Of a stretch of 64,000 bases of DNA, positions 43,946 to 55,293 are shown one piece after another. Each line of letters opens with the position of its first letter. Position 1 is the first letter of the stretch. Source of the stretch: Antedon bifida (Eukaryota; Echinodermata; Crinoidea; Comatulida; Antedonidae); the NCBI GenBank assembly GCA_963402885.1, contig OY727097.1:16802001-16866000 (forward strand), read 5' to 3'. The notes below the pieces were generated by a model. It was given only the letters and a program-made list of their open reading frames with translations, did not search any database and was not told the DNA's origin. The translations under genes were made by a program, and so were the position numbers.

Positions 43946-44828
43946 AGTTATTTATTGCCTTGATGTCATATTCAAATAAATTACAATGTGAACCTAGCAA
44001 CTGCTTGGTTACTACCCTCAGAGCACTAAAATTAATGTTAATTGTAATTCATGCATCATTGGATTACAGTACCGTAAAAATCAAAAGTGTGATGTTGCGT
44101 GATAATACAACCCCCTGTTTTTCGATTGTAATTTGCTATTTTAAGCCTCATCTTATATGCAAGAATATACAGTAGTCAATTTTTTACTGTATGTAAATTT
44201 AGTAACTACAATTATTTTTATAGTGTATGTGGAATACTGAACATTTGTTTTTTTAATTCTTGTTAAATGTTTAGATGCTCTTAATTGAGAGTTAAACTAC
44301 ATAGAAAACAAATCACTTTTTGGTATACATGAATTTAACACGCTCACTGCCAAGCCAATTGTCAAAGTTCGGTTACATGTGCCAAGCCAAATAGAAGGTG
44401 GCTTATATTCTTCTTTTTATTCACAAAAATAGAGGCAGTTATATTACCCCCAAACTAGAGGGTGTCATATTACCCCCAAACTAGAGGGTGTCATATTACC
44501 CCCAAACTAGAGGGTGTCATACTATCCATAACAATGTTTGCTATTTGCCAGCGACACAGAGGGCTGTACCAATTGTAATCGCACAAACACAATAATCGTC
44601 CTACGCATTTTGCACAACACCCTGTTGGACGAGTATACCTTGCTAACGTCTTAAATATTGTTGGCAGTTTTAGTATGATATTGCAAGAACAATTTTTCAT
44701 TCCTAATAATACTGTACCATCATCAATGCAATGCATATTTCTACTACTGCCAGCTACTTGCACAGTTTATTATACAGTAATTTAAAAACAACATAAATCA
44801 ACATACATTTTATGTTCTATTTTGTCAG
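43946..44828. other. Intergenic or intronic DNA, small tandem repeat
   Basis: No family-matched frame. 44439-44520 holds three copies of a 26-bp unit (ATATTACCCCCAAACTAGAG). TTTAACACGCTCACTGCCAA at about 44335 looks like a possible TTAA-class transposon end without a matching partner. The missing C-terminal recombinase boxes of copy 3 were searched for here by eye and not found. Confidence 0.5.
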
Positions 44829-47800
44829 CTTTCAAAAAAAATGTTCTAATGAAGTTGGACACGATAATAGAGAATCAAAGAGAACAGCTTTCATTCTTGC
44901 GGCGGCAAGCTGCAAATCACCAACCATTGGATTTCGATATGGAGGACATGTTCCTGCAGCCCTTAGATACAAAAGACGAACTTGATGACCTAGAAAAAAA
45001 GCTAAAAGGAACAGACTTCAGAAAGAACATAGTATGTTATTGTTATTCTTGTGATTGTAGTTTACAGTAGCTTTTTAAAAGTGTACCCTGCACAGTACAA
45101 TGTATATAAGCTTCTTATTTAGTAGGAGGCCTTGAAGCTGTGTATTCACACCAACTCAACTACAGCATCTTTGATGATATGCTAATGATATTATTTTTAG
45201 AAAAAAATTATTAATTAATTATTGTTATTTTTTGTTCTAGATCAAGTATCTGAGTGTTCTTGGTGGGCCTACAGTAAAGGCATCCATTAAAATTATGCTT
45301 AGGAAGATCGGATCAAACAAATTATGGTCTTCCTATAGCATGAAGGAAAGGAAGGTAAAGCAAAGCTTTAAAAAGCTTATTCTTTCCAGAGTAATTATAA
45401 GTAAGTATCATTATATTGATTTCCAAAAAAACTAAAACTATTCATTTTCATTGTACTGTCTAAATGCAAGGCTGAAAGTATGTATCACTGTACACTCATG
45501 GTTTTCTTTTAGAATATTTGCAAGCAGTGCAATACCTGTTTCATTAGCTGTTGTATAGTTAATCATCTAAGTATAATTTTGAAATATTTTCTTGTTCAAT
45601 GTGCAGGGTCGTGTCTCCGGGTTCACGAAAAATCGAAGGAGAGCATGATCAAACAGAAATTGGAGAATTTTTGAAATATGCTCCTCACTGTCCAGGAGGT
45701 ACAAAGATGAAGGTAAGAATAGCAATTGAACTATTTTCAAGTAGACAGATTTATTTCAATCTAGGATATGAAATTCAATAGTCTGAAGTATTTAACTAAA
45801 ATAGTCATTGTTTAATCATAGACAATGAAACAGGACTTGGAACATAGAAAGGTGGACCAACAAAAATGGTCAATTGCTTCAAACCTTATTATACTAGGCC
45901 TAGGCTAAATATGTATTGTCCATAAAAAAAACATAACAAATTAAAATTCTTCTACTGATGTAAAAAAAAAATATTTCACCTAATCGATCAAATTTTTTTG
46001 TCAAAGCGAAAATCTATTTCTTACTCGTAAGGGATATTCCTCAGAACGCGACATGCATGTTGGGCGCAATCAGAATACAGTACATGGAGCACACACATAG
46101 CCTAGCATATTTTATACATACTCACTGTACCAAGTTATTATATTACAAAAAATGCAGGTAATGTGTCTTTATAGCCTGCAAGCAGTGCAATACCTGTTTC
46201 ATTAGCTGTTGTATAGTTAATCATCTAAGTATAATTTTGAAATATTTTCTTGTTCAATGTGCAGGGTCGTGTCTCCGGGTTCACGAAAAATCGAAGGAGA
46301 GCATGATCAAACAGAAATTGGAGAATTTTTGAAATATGCTCCTCACTGTCCAGGAGGTACAAAGATGAAGGTAAGAATAGCAATTGAACTATCTTCAAGT
46401 AGACAGATTTATTTCAATCTAGGATATGAAATTCAATAGTCTGAAGTATTTAACTAAAATAGTCATTGTTTAATCATAGACAATGAAACAGGACTTGGAA
46501 CATAGAAAGGTGGACCAACAAAAATGGTCAATTGCTTCAAACCTTATTATACTAGGCCTAGGCTAGTAGTTGTACTATAAATATTGATACATGAAATATA
46601 TCTTTATAATTTATTATCTTTCACACTGTATTATAAATTGCACCCTCTATATTTTAATTTTTAAATTGACTAATATATCTAGACCCACCCACCCAGCCAG
46701 CCGTACTCTTCCTTAAAGCCTACAGTATTGTTATTTGTAAAGTAATTAAATATTATTAAAACCATAATAAAGTAATTTATTTCAATGATAATGATGATAA
46801 TTGTGTGCGTTGTCCGTTTCTAAAACAATTGTAAAGCAATCCAACAAATGTGTGAAAAATTACAAAACAAACATTTAACTTGGACTAATTAATATGTTCA
46901 GAACACCAGTAATCTTTTAAAGTAAATAACTCGCTCTAAAAACGTTCTTTAAATGTTATACCAAACAAAAAAGGTCCACATTTCACGTTAACCTAACGTT
47001 ATTTTATATTATTTAATTACGTTCAACAAAACATTCAACTAAATGATATAACGTTCTAAAACCTTTTCCACGTCATCTTAACGATATTTTAAACCATTCA
47101 AATAATGTATAAACAAAACATTCAAGTAAGGTTTTTTAAAGGTTATTTTTAATTTCAAAAGTAACGTTACACAAATGTTATTTAAATGTTTAAGCTAACG
47201 TTCACTATAACGTTCAATTAACTAAAACAATGATCCACATTTTCACGTCATCCTAATGTTATTTTTACATTACTCACATAACGTTTCAACAAAACATTTA
47301 TATAATGTTTTTTAACAGTTATTTGTAATGTAATATATAACTTTCTAAAAATGTTAAGTAAATGTTAAAGCTAACGTTAGCTCTAACGTTCAATTAACCA
47401 AAAAAAGGGTCCACATTTGAACGTCATCTTAACGTTATTTTTACATTATTCACATAAAGTTTCAGAAAAACATTCATATAACGTTTTTTAACAGTTAGTT
47501 TTAATGTAATAAATAACATTCTAACAATGTTAATTGAATGATAAAACCAACGTTAGTTAAAACATTCGATTAACCAGAAAAAGGGTCCACACATTTACGT
47601 TATCCTAACGTTACTTTTATACCGTTCAAATTACGTTCAAACAAAACATTCAAGTAACGTTTTTAAAGGTTATTTTTAATGTCAGAAATAACGTTATACA
47701 AACGTTTCTTAAATGTTAAAAGTAACGTTAGTTATAGCGTTCATTTATCAAAAAAAAGGGTCCACACTTTCACATTATCCTAACATTATTTTATAACATT

Positions 47801-49110
47801 CATATAATGTCATGGAAACATTCATATAACGTTCTGCAAACGTTATATTGTTTGCTGGGTTCAGTGTTTATCTAGCAGTTTAATAATGAATTCGAATGTT
47901 GATTGAAAGCTAAAACTAACGTTTAAGAGAAGTAAAAAAAGGGTCTATACCTAACGTTATCTGAATGTTTCTAAACATTTATAAAACGTAATGCTAACAT
48001 TCAGCTAACATTTTGTGAACATTGATTTAACATTCTTTAAATGTTGAAACTAATGTCAGTAATAATGTTCAGCGGACGGCAGAAAGTCCACAACTTATTG
48101 TTATTGGAACGTTATATCAATGTTCTATTAACGGTTTTGTGAACATTGATATTAACATTCTTGGAACATTGTTTGGACGTTAAACTAACGTTAGTCATAA
48201 CGTTCCCCGGACGTCAGAGAGGGTCCACAACTTAATGTTATTAGAACGTTATTTCCAAACATTCAAATAACGTCACGATAACATTCAACTAACGGTTTGT
48301 GAACGTTGTTTGAAAGTTACACAAACGTTAGTTATAACGTTCTTCGGACATCACAAAGGGTTATTTTATTATATATTTATTATCACAAACGTTATTTCAA
48401 AACATTCAAAGAACGTAACGATAACATTCAACTAACGGTTTTTGAACGTTGATATTAATATTCTATTAACGTTCTGTGAACATTGTTTGAAAGTTAAACT
48501 AACGTTAGTTATAACGTTCCTCGGACGTCACAATGCGTGAGTGGCCGAGCGGTTAAGACAGTGGAACCGTAATCACGTAGCCATAACATCGGCAGGGGTT
48601 CGAGGCTCACTCACTCCATGGTTCTGGTGGTAGAACGAGTCTTCTCGGACTCGTTCAAACACAAGACATTTGGACTACCATCTACCATTGATATTATCTA
48701 CTATCTACTACCATTGGAAGATTTTGTGAAGAAACCTTTTTTATATTCAGTGTTCAAACAATTATAACATGTGAATTGAAAAAATAATTGACTTGCTAGT
48801 GATAAATAATCTAGGAAATTCGTGAAATGGTCAATCTTCCGACGACTCGTTATCATTAACCATATCAATTACTTTTGTAAAATTATACTTATCTGATGTA
48901 ATTTTAGTCGGTCTTCCCATTTATAAAGTCAATTTTTAAATAATCTAGGATGTTTTTTTTTTAGCCGCTGATTGGAAAAACAGACAAACAAAAGAGGCGA
49001 CAAAGAATGAAGTGAAGGCCGTCATTGTTAAGTTTCTAACAAACGCCCGGGATAGAGATGGAGGACGCAACAAACGGCAAAATCCAGAAGAGCAAGAGAT
49101 AGGCCTATAG
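44829..49110 (+). CDS. Spliced gene with a DUF4806-like domain
   Basis: Exon 44829-45031: FKKNVLMKLDTIIENQREQL with LDTKDELDDLEKKLKG, a coiled-coil-like lead. Exon 45241-45400: LSVLGGPTVKASIKIMLRKI, LWSSYSMKERK and SFKKLILSRVII, matching the DUF4806 pattern ('LGG...R-x-L...L...Y-x-x-x-G-x-x-K-x-x-F-x-x-L'). Exon 48965-49110 joins in phase 1: ADWKNRQTKEATKNEVKAVI, KFLTNARDRDGGRNKRQ, stop at 49110. A related exon (EIGEFLKYAPHCPGGTKMK) occurs twice between them, at 45607-45712 and 46265-46370, but would be out of phase with the preceding exon. DUF4806 has no established function and is common in invertebrate and element-linked proteins. Upstream exons not identified. A satellite and a SINE occupy the last intron. 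Confidence 0.55.
45519..46565 (+). repeat. Duplicated exon block, two copies about 390 bp long, 658 bp apart
   Basis: 45519-45907 and 46177-46565 match nearly throughout, including intron flanks, the exon beginning GGTCGTGTCTCC, its donor, and a tail ending ACTAGGCCTAGGCTA. About 270 bp of unrelated sequence separates them. One visible difference is TATTTTC versus TATCTTC after the donor. Confidence 0.92.
46930..48535. repeat. ACGTT-rich satellite, about 170-180 bp period
   Basis: Diverged tandem units, each containing AAAGGGTCCACA, then CCTAACGTTATTTT, ACGTTCAACAAAACATTCA, ACGTTAGTTATAACGTTC. GGTCCACA markers fall near 46973, 47407, 47584, 47757, 48085 and 48226. The palindrome AACGTT and its near variants recur dozens of times. 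No coding frame persists through it. Confidence 0.85.
48536..48700 (+). mobile_element. tRNA-derived SINE, copy 1
   Basis: The head GTGAGTGGCCGAGCGGTTAA (A-box) and GGGGTTCGAGGCTC (B-box) resemble a Ser/Leu-type tRNA with an imperfect acceptor stem. It is followed by a non-tRNA body beginning CCATGGTTCTGGTGGTAGAA. The same body occurs after a diverged head at 61790-62040, so this is a SINE rather than a functional tRNA gene. Confidence 0.7.
48812..48936. repeat. 125-bp direct repeat, copy 1
   Basis: The segment from TAGGAAATTCGTGAAATGG to AAAGTCAATTTT recurs without visible change at 49348-49472. The copies flank the terminal DUF4806 exon. Confidence 0.92.
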
Positions 49111-50860
49111 TCTAATTGATCATTTTAGCAGCCTATTTTTTTTTTATAATTACAATAAATTCTTGAACTTGTTTTTAAAGGGGGGTTCTGGTTTAAAATG
49201 AATAGTAAAAAATGTAAAATATATTTGCTTGTCTCTTGAACGGTAAAAGTTTCAATTTATATAAGCGCCCGGTGAAGCAGAACGAAGGCTGTGTAATGAG
49301 GCCAGATTACAAGTGCAGCTACGGCGATATGACACTGTGTTACAGAATAGGAAATTCGTGAAATGGTCAATCTTCCGACGACTCGTTATCATTAACCATA
49401 TCAATTACTTTTGTAAAATTATACTTATCTGATGTAATTTTAGTCGGTCTTCCCATTTATAAAGTCAATTTTCTATGAAAATTCATCAAAACAGTGAAAA
49501 ATTAGATATGTTTGCACTTTACGTTTGCCGATTTTCGCACTGACTTAGGGAAAGCCTTCAAAATCAATGAAGCGTAACGTATACATTCCTGCTAGCGAGG
49601 AGAGCGAGACGACGATACACGTGCTCTCTCTGCCCATGCCTGGCATTGTCACGTGATAAGCAGAGACAGTATACAATACCAAACTGGTCGGGTCGAGTAT
49701 ACCCCGTCTATAATCACATGAACGATGTACAGTATTTGATAGAAGGTCGACTCGACCTACCGGAATGGTATAGATAATATAGCTCGAATGAGAGAGTTGG
49801 AATATTTGTAAACATAAGTATTGTTAATTTTAACAAGTGTAGCCTATAGTAAAAGGCCTGGTAGTATCAATTCGCATAGGGTCTACTACACTAGCTAGCT
49901 CAATTTTTAACTGGGCCGGATCGGCTCGGTCTCCTTCCTACTACCTGGTCTACTTGCTTGATGCAGTATCCGCTTTTTTGGTGAGTAAACTAGGCCTAGG
50001 CCTATTTTAGGCCTACTTAGACGATCGGGACACCATACGTCGTGCGGACGGCGATCGGACCTTGTTTTGCCTCAATATTTACAGCCGATTTTGTAGAATG
50101 TTTTAGGTTTAGATTGTTTAGGAGTTTGGTTGATAGGATGGGTTTGGAATCCACTCAGTTTTGTTATTTATGGGCCAATCGTTTAGTAGTAGGCTAGCTA
50201 GGCCCATGATGGGCCCCAATGTTTTAACGTAGCCATCGTGGCATGGAATCCCTAGTCAGAATGGCTCTCACCGGGCCATGAAAAAAAATGATTTAGGCTA
50301 GGCCTAGCCTAGAACGTGAAGCCGATAATACGATCTGTACTATTCGAGGTATAAAAATAGTATCATTTATGACTCCGTAATCTGTACTAAATTTTGTATT
50401 TCATTAAATGTCAAATAAATATATGCTACTACTGTTATTATTACACTTTAGGCCTAGCTTAGAAAATCTACAAAAAATGTATTTCACAATGATCGGGTGG
50501 TTGTCGTTTGACAGGGGGAGAGAGATGTAAATTAGTTGACAAACACAACATACATGACGTCGCGAGTTTGGAATCCACTGATGACGTGATTTTGTGAATA
50601 TCTCATGAATATTAATGAGCTTCCCTAAGCTGCTGAAAAACAGACTTTCCATGAATTTACCCTAAAATGTATATGAAATTTAATTTTTTTAATTTCTCGT
50701 TATTACTTCTTCATTCTGACATGTCTATATAGTTATAATATTTTTTATTTAATAAATAAACGATATTTAAAAGCAATTTTAAACCCAGAATCCCCCTTTA
50801 ATCTGTATAGTAAAATGTCTTGAATTTTGTCGCTTGAAATTATAGCTAGGATATTTACAA
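49111..50860. other. Mostly non-coding; second 125-bp repeat copy
   Basis: 49348-49472 is the second copy of the 125-bp repeat. Directly before it (about 49266-49347) an open stretch reads GEAERRLCNEARLQVQLRRY, coiled-coil-like, without a clear acceptor. 49860-50330 is rich in AGGCCTA words and is relatively GC-rich. No gene could be supported. Confidence 0.45.
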
Positions 50861-50989
50861 TTGACCACGATGTTTAAAACAAGACCATTTAATCATAACG
50901 CAGACGACAGTACAGACAAGAGTCCCTTTATGGGTCAATGATTTACACTTTCTAGAGCCATTTTTTAGCCCGTCCATAAAGTGTTTAAC

Positions 50990-51375
50990 CCACACGGGTA
51001 CATTAGGGGAAAATACTGACCCACAGTTTGGCCCATATTTCAGATTCAGGGCCCATCTATTTCCCATGAAGAGCCCCAAAGTTACCTATAAAAGGTCTCC
51101 TTAAGGAACAAGGGTGCACAGGTAGCTATTACCCGTATGGGCCTGTCTGTATGGGACCCTCATTTTGGCCCATATATATCCAATACAGGGCCCATATGTA
51201 GCCCATGAGGAACCCATAAGGTTCCCATAGATGTCCCGCCAGATAATTCGGGCAAACATATATGAGGCCCTTCAGGATCAAGCATGCTCTTTCCCATATG
51301 GGCCAATCTATATGGGGCCCATATTTTGGCCCATGCATTTCCAATATGGGGCCCATGTTTTTTTGCTGCCTGGGG
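50990..51375. repeat. CCCATATGGG-type degenerate satellite, about three units
   Basis: Units of roughly 140-165 bp carry CCCATATGGGCC, TATGGGGCCCATATTTTGGC, then CCAATATGGGGCCCATG. Palindromic GGGCCCAT words dominate. The period and palindromic texture resemble the ACGTT satellite nearby, though the words differ. Confidence 0.75.
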
Positions 51376-51940
51376 AGCACTACATTAATGAACATTCATT
51401 TAATATGCTATAGCCTAGTCTATGTTTGATTACAATAAGTTAAAATAACGACTGATTAAACTGCTTTACCTTTGACGATACTGCTTCCATCGTGTCCTCC
51501 ATAATTAAAATACACAGCTGAATGTTCGTTTCAGACAGGACGCTATTTCTTCTCACTACCGTTCTCAAATTTAGCGCTAAGGTAAGTCTCAAATTTCTGC
51601 ACATGCGTGGATCACATTTCGGTTCGAATTACCGTACTGAACTACTTCCGTACTACAACGAAAGCTCGCTATTATCCAGATGCGACTTCCGATGTTTACA
51701 GTTAGATTTAGATGGTGCCTGGTCACCGTCTAAGAAGGAGTGCGACGGGTGTGTACGCATCCCCCCAAATTGCAAAAGGTCCACATTTTATAGGGTTTTA
51801 AAATAAATCTGTAGTGTATTTATACATTTTATTCTCTAGTCTTAATCTCGTTTTTTCAAAATAATTGTATTTTATAACAAAGAAATCATAGTCATTCAGT
51901 AATTTTTTACCAACCAGTTACAGTACCACAAAAAATAAAG
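51376..51940. other. No recognisable gene
   Basis: A GC-richer stretch with an open frame at 51522-51806 and a donor-like GTAAGT at about 51582, but no domain motif. May be an unrecognised exon. Confidence 0.35.
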
Positions 51941-52980
51941 TGAACAATATTGTACCGCGTGCCAACACACACACTCTAGTGTTAGATGGCGCGGCACATA
52001 CAAACAAGTGAACAGCAAATAAAGTGAACAATATTGTACCGCGTGCCAACACACACTGTAGTGTTAGATGGCGCGGCACGTACAAACAAGTGAACAGCAA
52101 ATAAAGTGAACAATATTGTACCGCGTGCCAACAAACACACTGTAGTGTTAGATGTCGCGGCACATACAAACAAGTGAACAGCAAATAAAGTGAACAATAT
52201 TGTACCGTGTGCCAACACACACTGTAGTGTTAGATGGCGCGGCACATACAAACAAGTGAACAGCAAATAAAGTGAACAATATTGTACCGTGTGCCAACAC
52301 ACACTGTAGTGTTAGATGGCGCGGCACATACAAACAAGTGAACAGCAAATAAAGTGAACAATATTGTACTGGGTGCCAACACACACACTGTAGTGTTAGA
52401 TGGTGCGGCACATACAAACAAGTGAACAGCAAATAAAGTGAACAATATTGTACCGCGTGCAATATTGTACCACGTGCCAACACACACTGTAGTGTTAGAT
52501 GGCGCGGCACGTACAAACAAGTGAACAGCAAATAAAGTGAACAATATTGTACCGCGTGCCAACAAACACACTGTAGTGTTAGATGGCGCGGCACATACAA
52601 ACAAGTGAACAGCAAATAAAGTGAACAATATTGTACCACGTGCCAACACACACTGTAGTGTTAGATGGCGCGGCACGTACAAACAAGTGAACAGCAAATA
52701 AAGTGAACAATATTGTACCGCGTGCCAACAAACACACTGTAGTGTTAGATGGCGCGGCACATACAAACAAGTGAACAGCAAATAAAGTGAACAATATTGT
52801 ACTGGGTGCCAACACACACTGTAGTGTTAGATGGCGCGGCACGTACAAACAAGTGAACAGCAAATAAAGTGAACAATATTGTACCGCGTGCCAACAAACA
52901 CACTGTAGTGTTAGATGGCGCGGCACATACAAACAAGTGAACAGCAAATAAAGTGAACAATATTGTACCGCGTGCGTCAG
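51941..52980. repeat. 82-84-bp minisatellite, about 12 copies
   Basis: Unit: TGAACAATATTGTACCGCGT, GCCAACACACACTGTAGTGT, TAGATGGCGCGGCACATACA, AACAAGTGAACAGCAAATAA, AG. Variants are 82 or 84 bp, and one copy near 52450 is truncated to about 20 bp. Overlapping minus-strand frames result from the repeat and change frame between units, so they are not genes. The unit contains palindromes ACAATATTGT and CACTGTAGTG. Confidence 0.95.
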
Positions 52981-53299
52981 CCTGTTTACGGGTTGTATAA
53001 GAACAAAATGAATGTCTACAATCTAGACTCAGAAATACCGAGGTATAATTTATTACCTTTAGTTAAGCATTTATTACGATTTTAAATGTATTCACTTGTT
53101 TTCAATATAGAAAAATTGATTTAATAGGTTGACCTTGGGCAAGGTGTTTTGATTGGGAAAAGAAGTATGCTGATGAGTATTAGTCAATCCAGTAAAACCC
53201 AACGAAACTTGTTCGCAATCTATTCAAGGCTATTTTTCCTGTCCATGAAGTATTGGGAAAATCAATGCCCATCTTGAGCTATTTCTATTAAAGACTACC

Positions 53300-54371
53300 T
53301 AAATCTATCTTGGATATTAAAAACAATGACACTAATGAAAATGCCGCCGATGAAAATGACACTGCTGAAAATGAAGCTATAAAATCAGCCAAAGAATTGT
53401 TAAACAGTGTAAAGAGTGCACTTCTTGGGGGTAAAAAAGCTATCAACACACTAAAACAACTATTTGAAGATTTGAATATCACAAAAAAAGATTTTGAAGA
53501 TGCTAATACCCAATAGCCACAAAAGATGATTTCCTGTTAAAGAGAAGTCATCCAGATGCTTGGGTTAATCAATATAATCCTTCTTTGCTAAAAGCCTGGA
53601 ACACTAATATGGACTTACAGTTTGTATCAAATGAGTATGCATGTGTTGTTTTATACATGTCAAAAGCTGAAAGAGAAATTGGATTACTTTTGTCACAAGC
53701 AGAATCTGAAATTAAAGATGGAAATGAAGACGCTAAACAAAGTCTTAGAAAACTTGGTAATGTGTACATGCAAAATCGTGAAGTATCTGGACAAGAAAGT
53801 GTTTATTGCGTGTTGATTAAAAGAAGGTTCTAGAAAAGTAGAATTTTTTCCTGTTGGACCTAATCCAGTGAGATTGAAAATTAATGTTATTCAAAGCAAA
53901 AATGATGAGATCACGTGGTTGCCAAGTAAACTTGACCAGTATATGTCTCGACCTGACATGCCAATCTTTGAAAAAATGTGCCTTAATTGTAACATTTTGT
54001 TCTGAGTATAGAATACTGTCATCATCAGAAAATAGTGCAAATAAGAAAAAAAAAAAACATTTCTGTTAAAGAATAAATTTGGATATATCCAGAAACGTAC
54101 ACCAACCGGTAATGCCATTGCCAGATATCCAAGATTTAAACAGACTATAGCACCAGAAAAATACTATATGAGTATAAAGCAACTTTCCCTTCCATTTCAT
54201 ACAGATCAACAATTAAAAGATTTTTCTGGAAAAGATTTTGTTAAATTATTTGGGGATGATCTTCAAACAGTGAATTCCATTATTACAGAAAACATGAACA
54301 AATATGAACATAATGCCGATGCTATTGAAGAAGCACAAAAATATATAAATACATGTATTATTGATAGATAA
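53300..54371 (+). pseudogene. Helitron helicase-type protein fragment
   Basis: A broken reading frame with KSALLGGKKAINTLKQLFED, then HPDAWVNQYNPSLLKAWNTN, MDLQFVSNEYACVVLYMSKA, EREIGLLLSQAESEIKDGNE, LGNVYMQNREVSGQESVYCV, SRKVEFFPVGPNPVRLKIN, and SLPFHTDQQLKDFSGKDF with EEAQKYINTCI. This is the region between the replication-initiator and helicase parts of animal Helitron proteins ('W-x-N-x-YNP-x-LL-x-AW-x-x-NMD-x-Q', 'NREVSAQEA'). Small gaps (the 'ISY' before SKAERE and residues after VYCV) and at least four frameshifts or stops show decay. No Rep motif, helicase motifs or Helitron ends were found. Confidence 0.75.
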
Positions 54372-54860
54372 TTTCAAGCAAGTAGAACTCGACGAAATAA
54401 TAGTTTAGAAGGAAAGCGCCGCCAAGGCACCGCCACAAAGACGGTATATCAAATTCAAAGTTTGATCTAAATTTACCTCTTTCATTATTATGTAACACAA
54501 GGGCGCGTGTTTGTATCACATTCATCATTCTATCACTAAACATGGCAGCGTCAACATCTTCCAAACGTTCGCTTACATCAATGACTTATTGCCACATCGT
54601 GGACAAGTTTGAAAAACGATCGGCAAACTAACCGCCTAAAACAAGACACTTTTTCAAAAGTGTAATTGTAATGAAACAGCAGAAAGCATTGTTGTGTGAA
54701 TGTTTTCTAAATGATTGCAACTCGCTCACAGAAATGGAGCAACAAAAGATATTGAACTTACCAAGAGGCGCTTTTTTAGCAATTAGAGGCAATGTGATCA
54801 TTGACAATGTCAATAAGAAGATTTCTATGCCACAAGACACAAAGCTAAACTGAAATGTGC
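54372..54860 (+). other. Unassigned short open frames
   Basis: 54542 starts MAASTSSKRSLTSMTYCHIV, and after a stop 54671-54853 reads CECFLNDCNSLTEMEQQKIL and GNVIIDNVNKKISMP. The pieces may belong together, but I do not recognise them. Confidence 0.3.
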
Positions 54861-54897
54861 ATTTGTTTATAGTATTCATAAAATAAGTCAATATATA

Positions 54898-54948
54898 TAA
54901 CTAACAGATTACGGTTCCAATGTCTTGACCGCTCGGCCATACAACTTA
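54898..54948 (-). mobile_element. Truncated SINE head
   Basis: On the minus strand: TATGGCCGAGCGGTCAAGAC then ATTGGAACCGTAATCTG, matching the tRNA-like head of the SINE at 48536. The B-box and body are missing. Confidence 0.6.
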
Positions 54949-55293
54949 CTTTAATTCCATGTAACTTTTGTTAGACATTAAATATTTGTTGGTGCAGTTA
55001 TTTTAGAATTGTATGTATTCATCCTGTATTCTATTAAAACAACTGTAAACTAGAGTGTAGGTAGCCTACATCCGTTATATAATGTAAAGTTTAATCATTT
55101 TTGTGCAAAATAACACATGGTCGGGTTCAATATTCTGTTTATCTCTTAGCAATAAAGCTTATAAACTACTCTAAACATTTCCATTGATAATTCGTTTTTT
55201 AAACATACTGTATTTATACAAAAATTCATATGAACCATTATTTTAAACAATATTACAATTTAGTTTATTTCTTTATTTTTTTCTCATTTGCAG

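Noticed and set aside
46930..48535. CRISPR-like array
   Set aside because: Animal DNA; units are diverged throughout and there are no constant repeats with unique spacers or associated genes.
48536..48620. Functional tRNA gene
   Set aside because: A and B boxes are present but the acceptor and T stems pair poorly, and the same 3' body follows another degraded head, so it is a SINE.
51918..52960. Long overlapping minus-strand frames with repeated CWHAVQYCSLYLLFTCLY peptides
   Set aside because: They are produced by the 82-84-bp minisatellite. The frame changes from unit to unit and there is no start, domain or splice context.
54671..54853. Homeodomain-like fragment
   Set aside because: A few residues fit helix 1 and 2 spacing, but there is no WF-x-N-x-R core.
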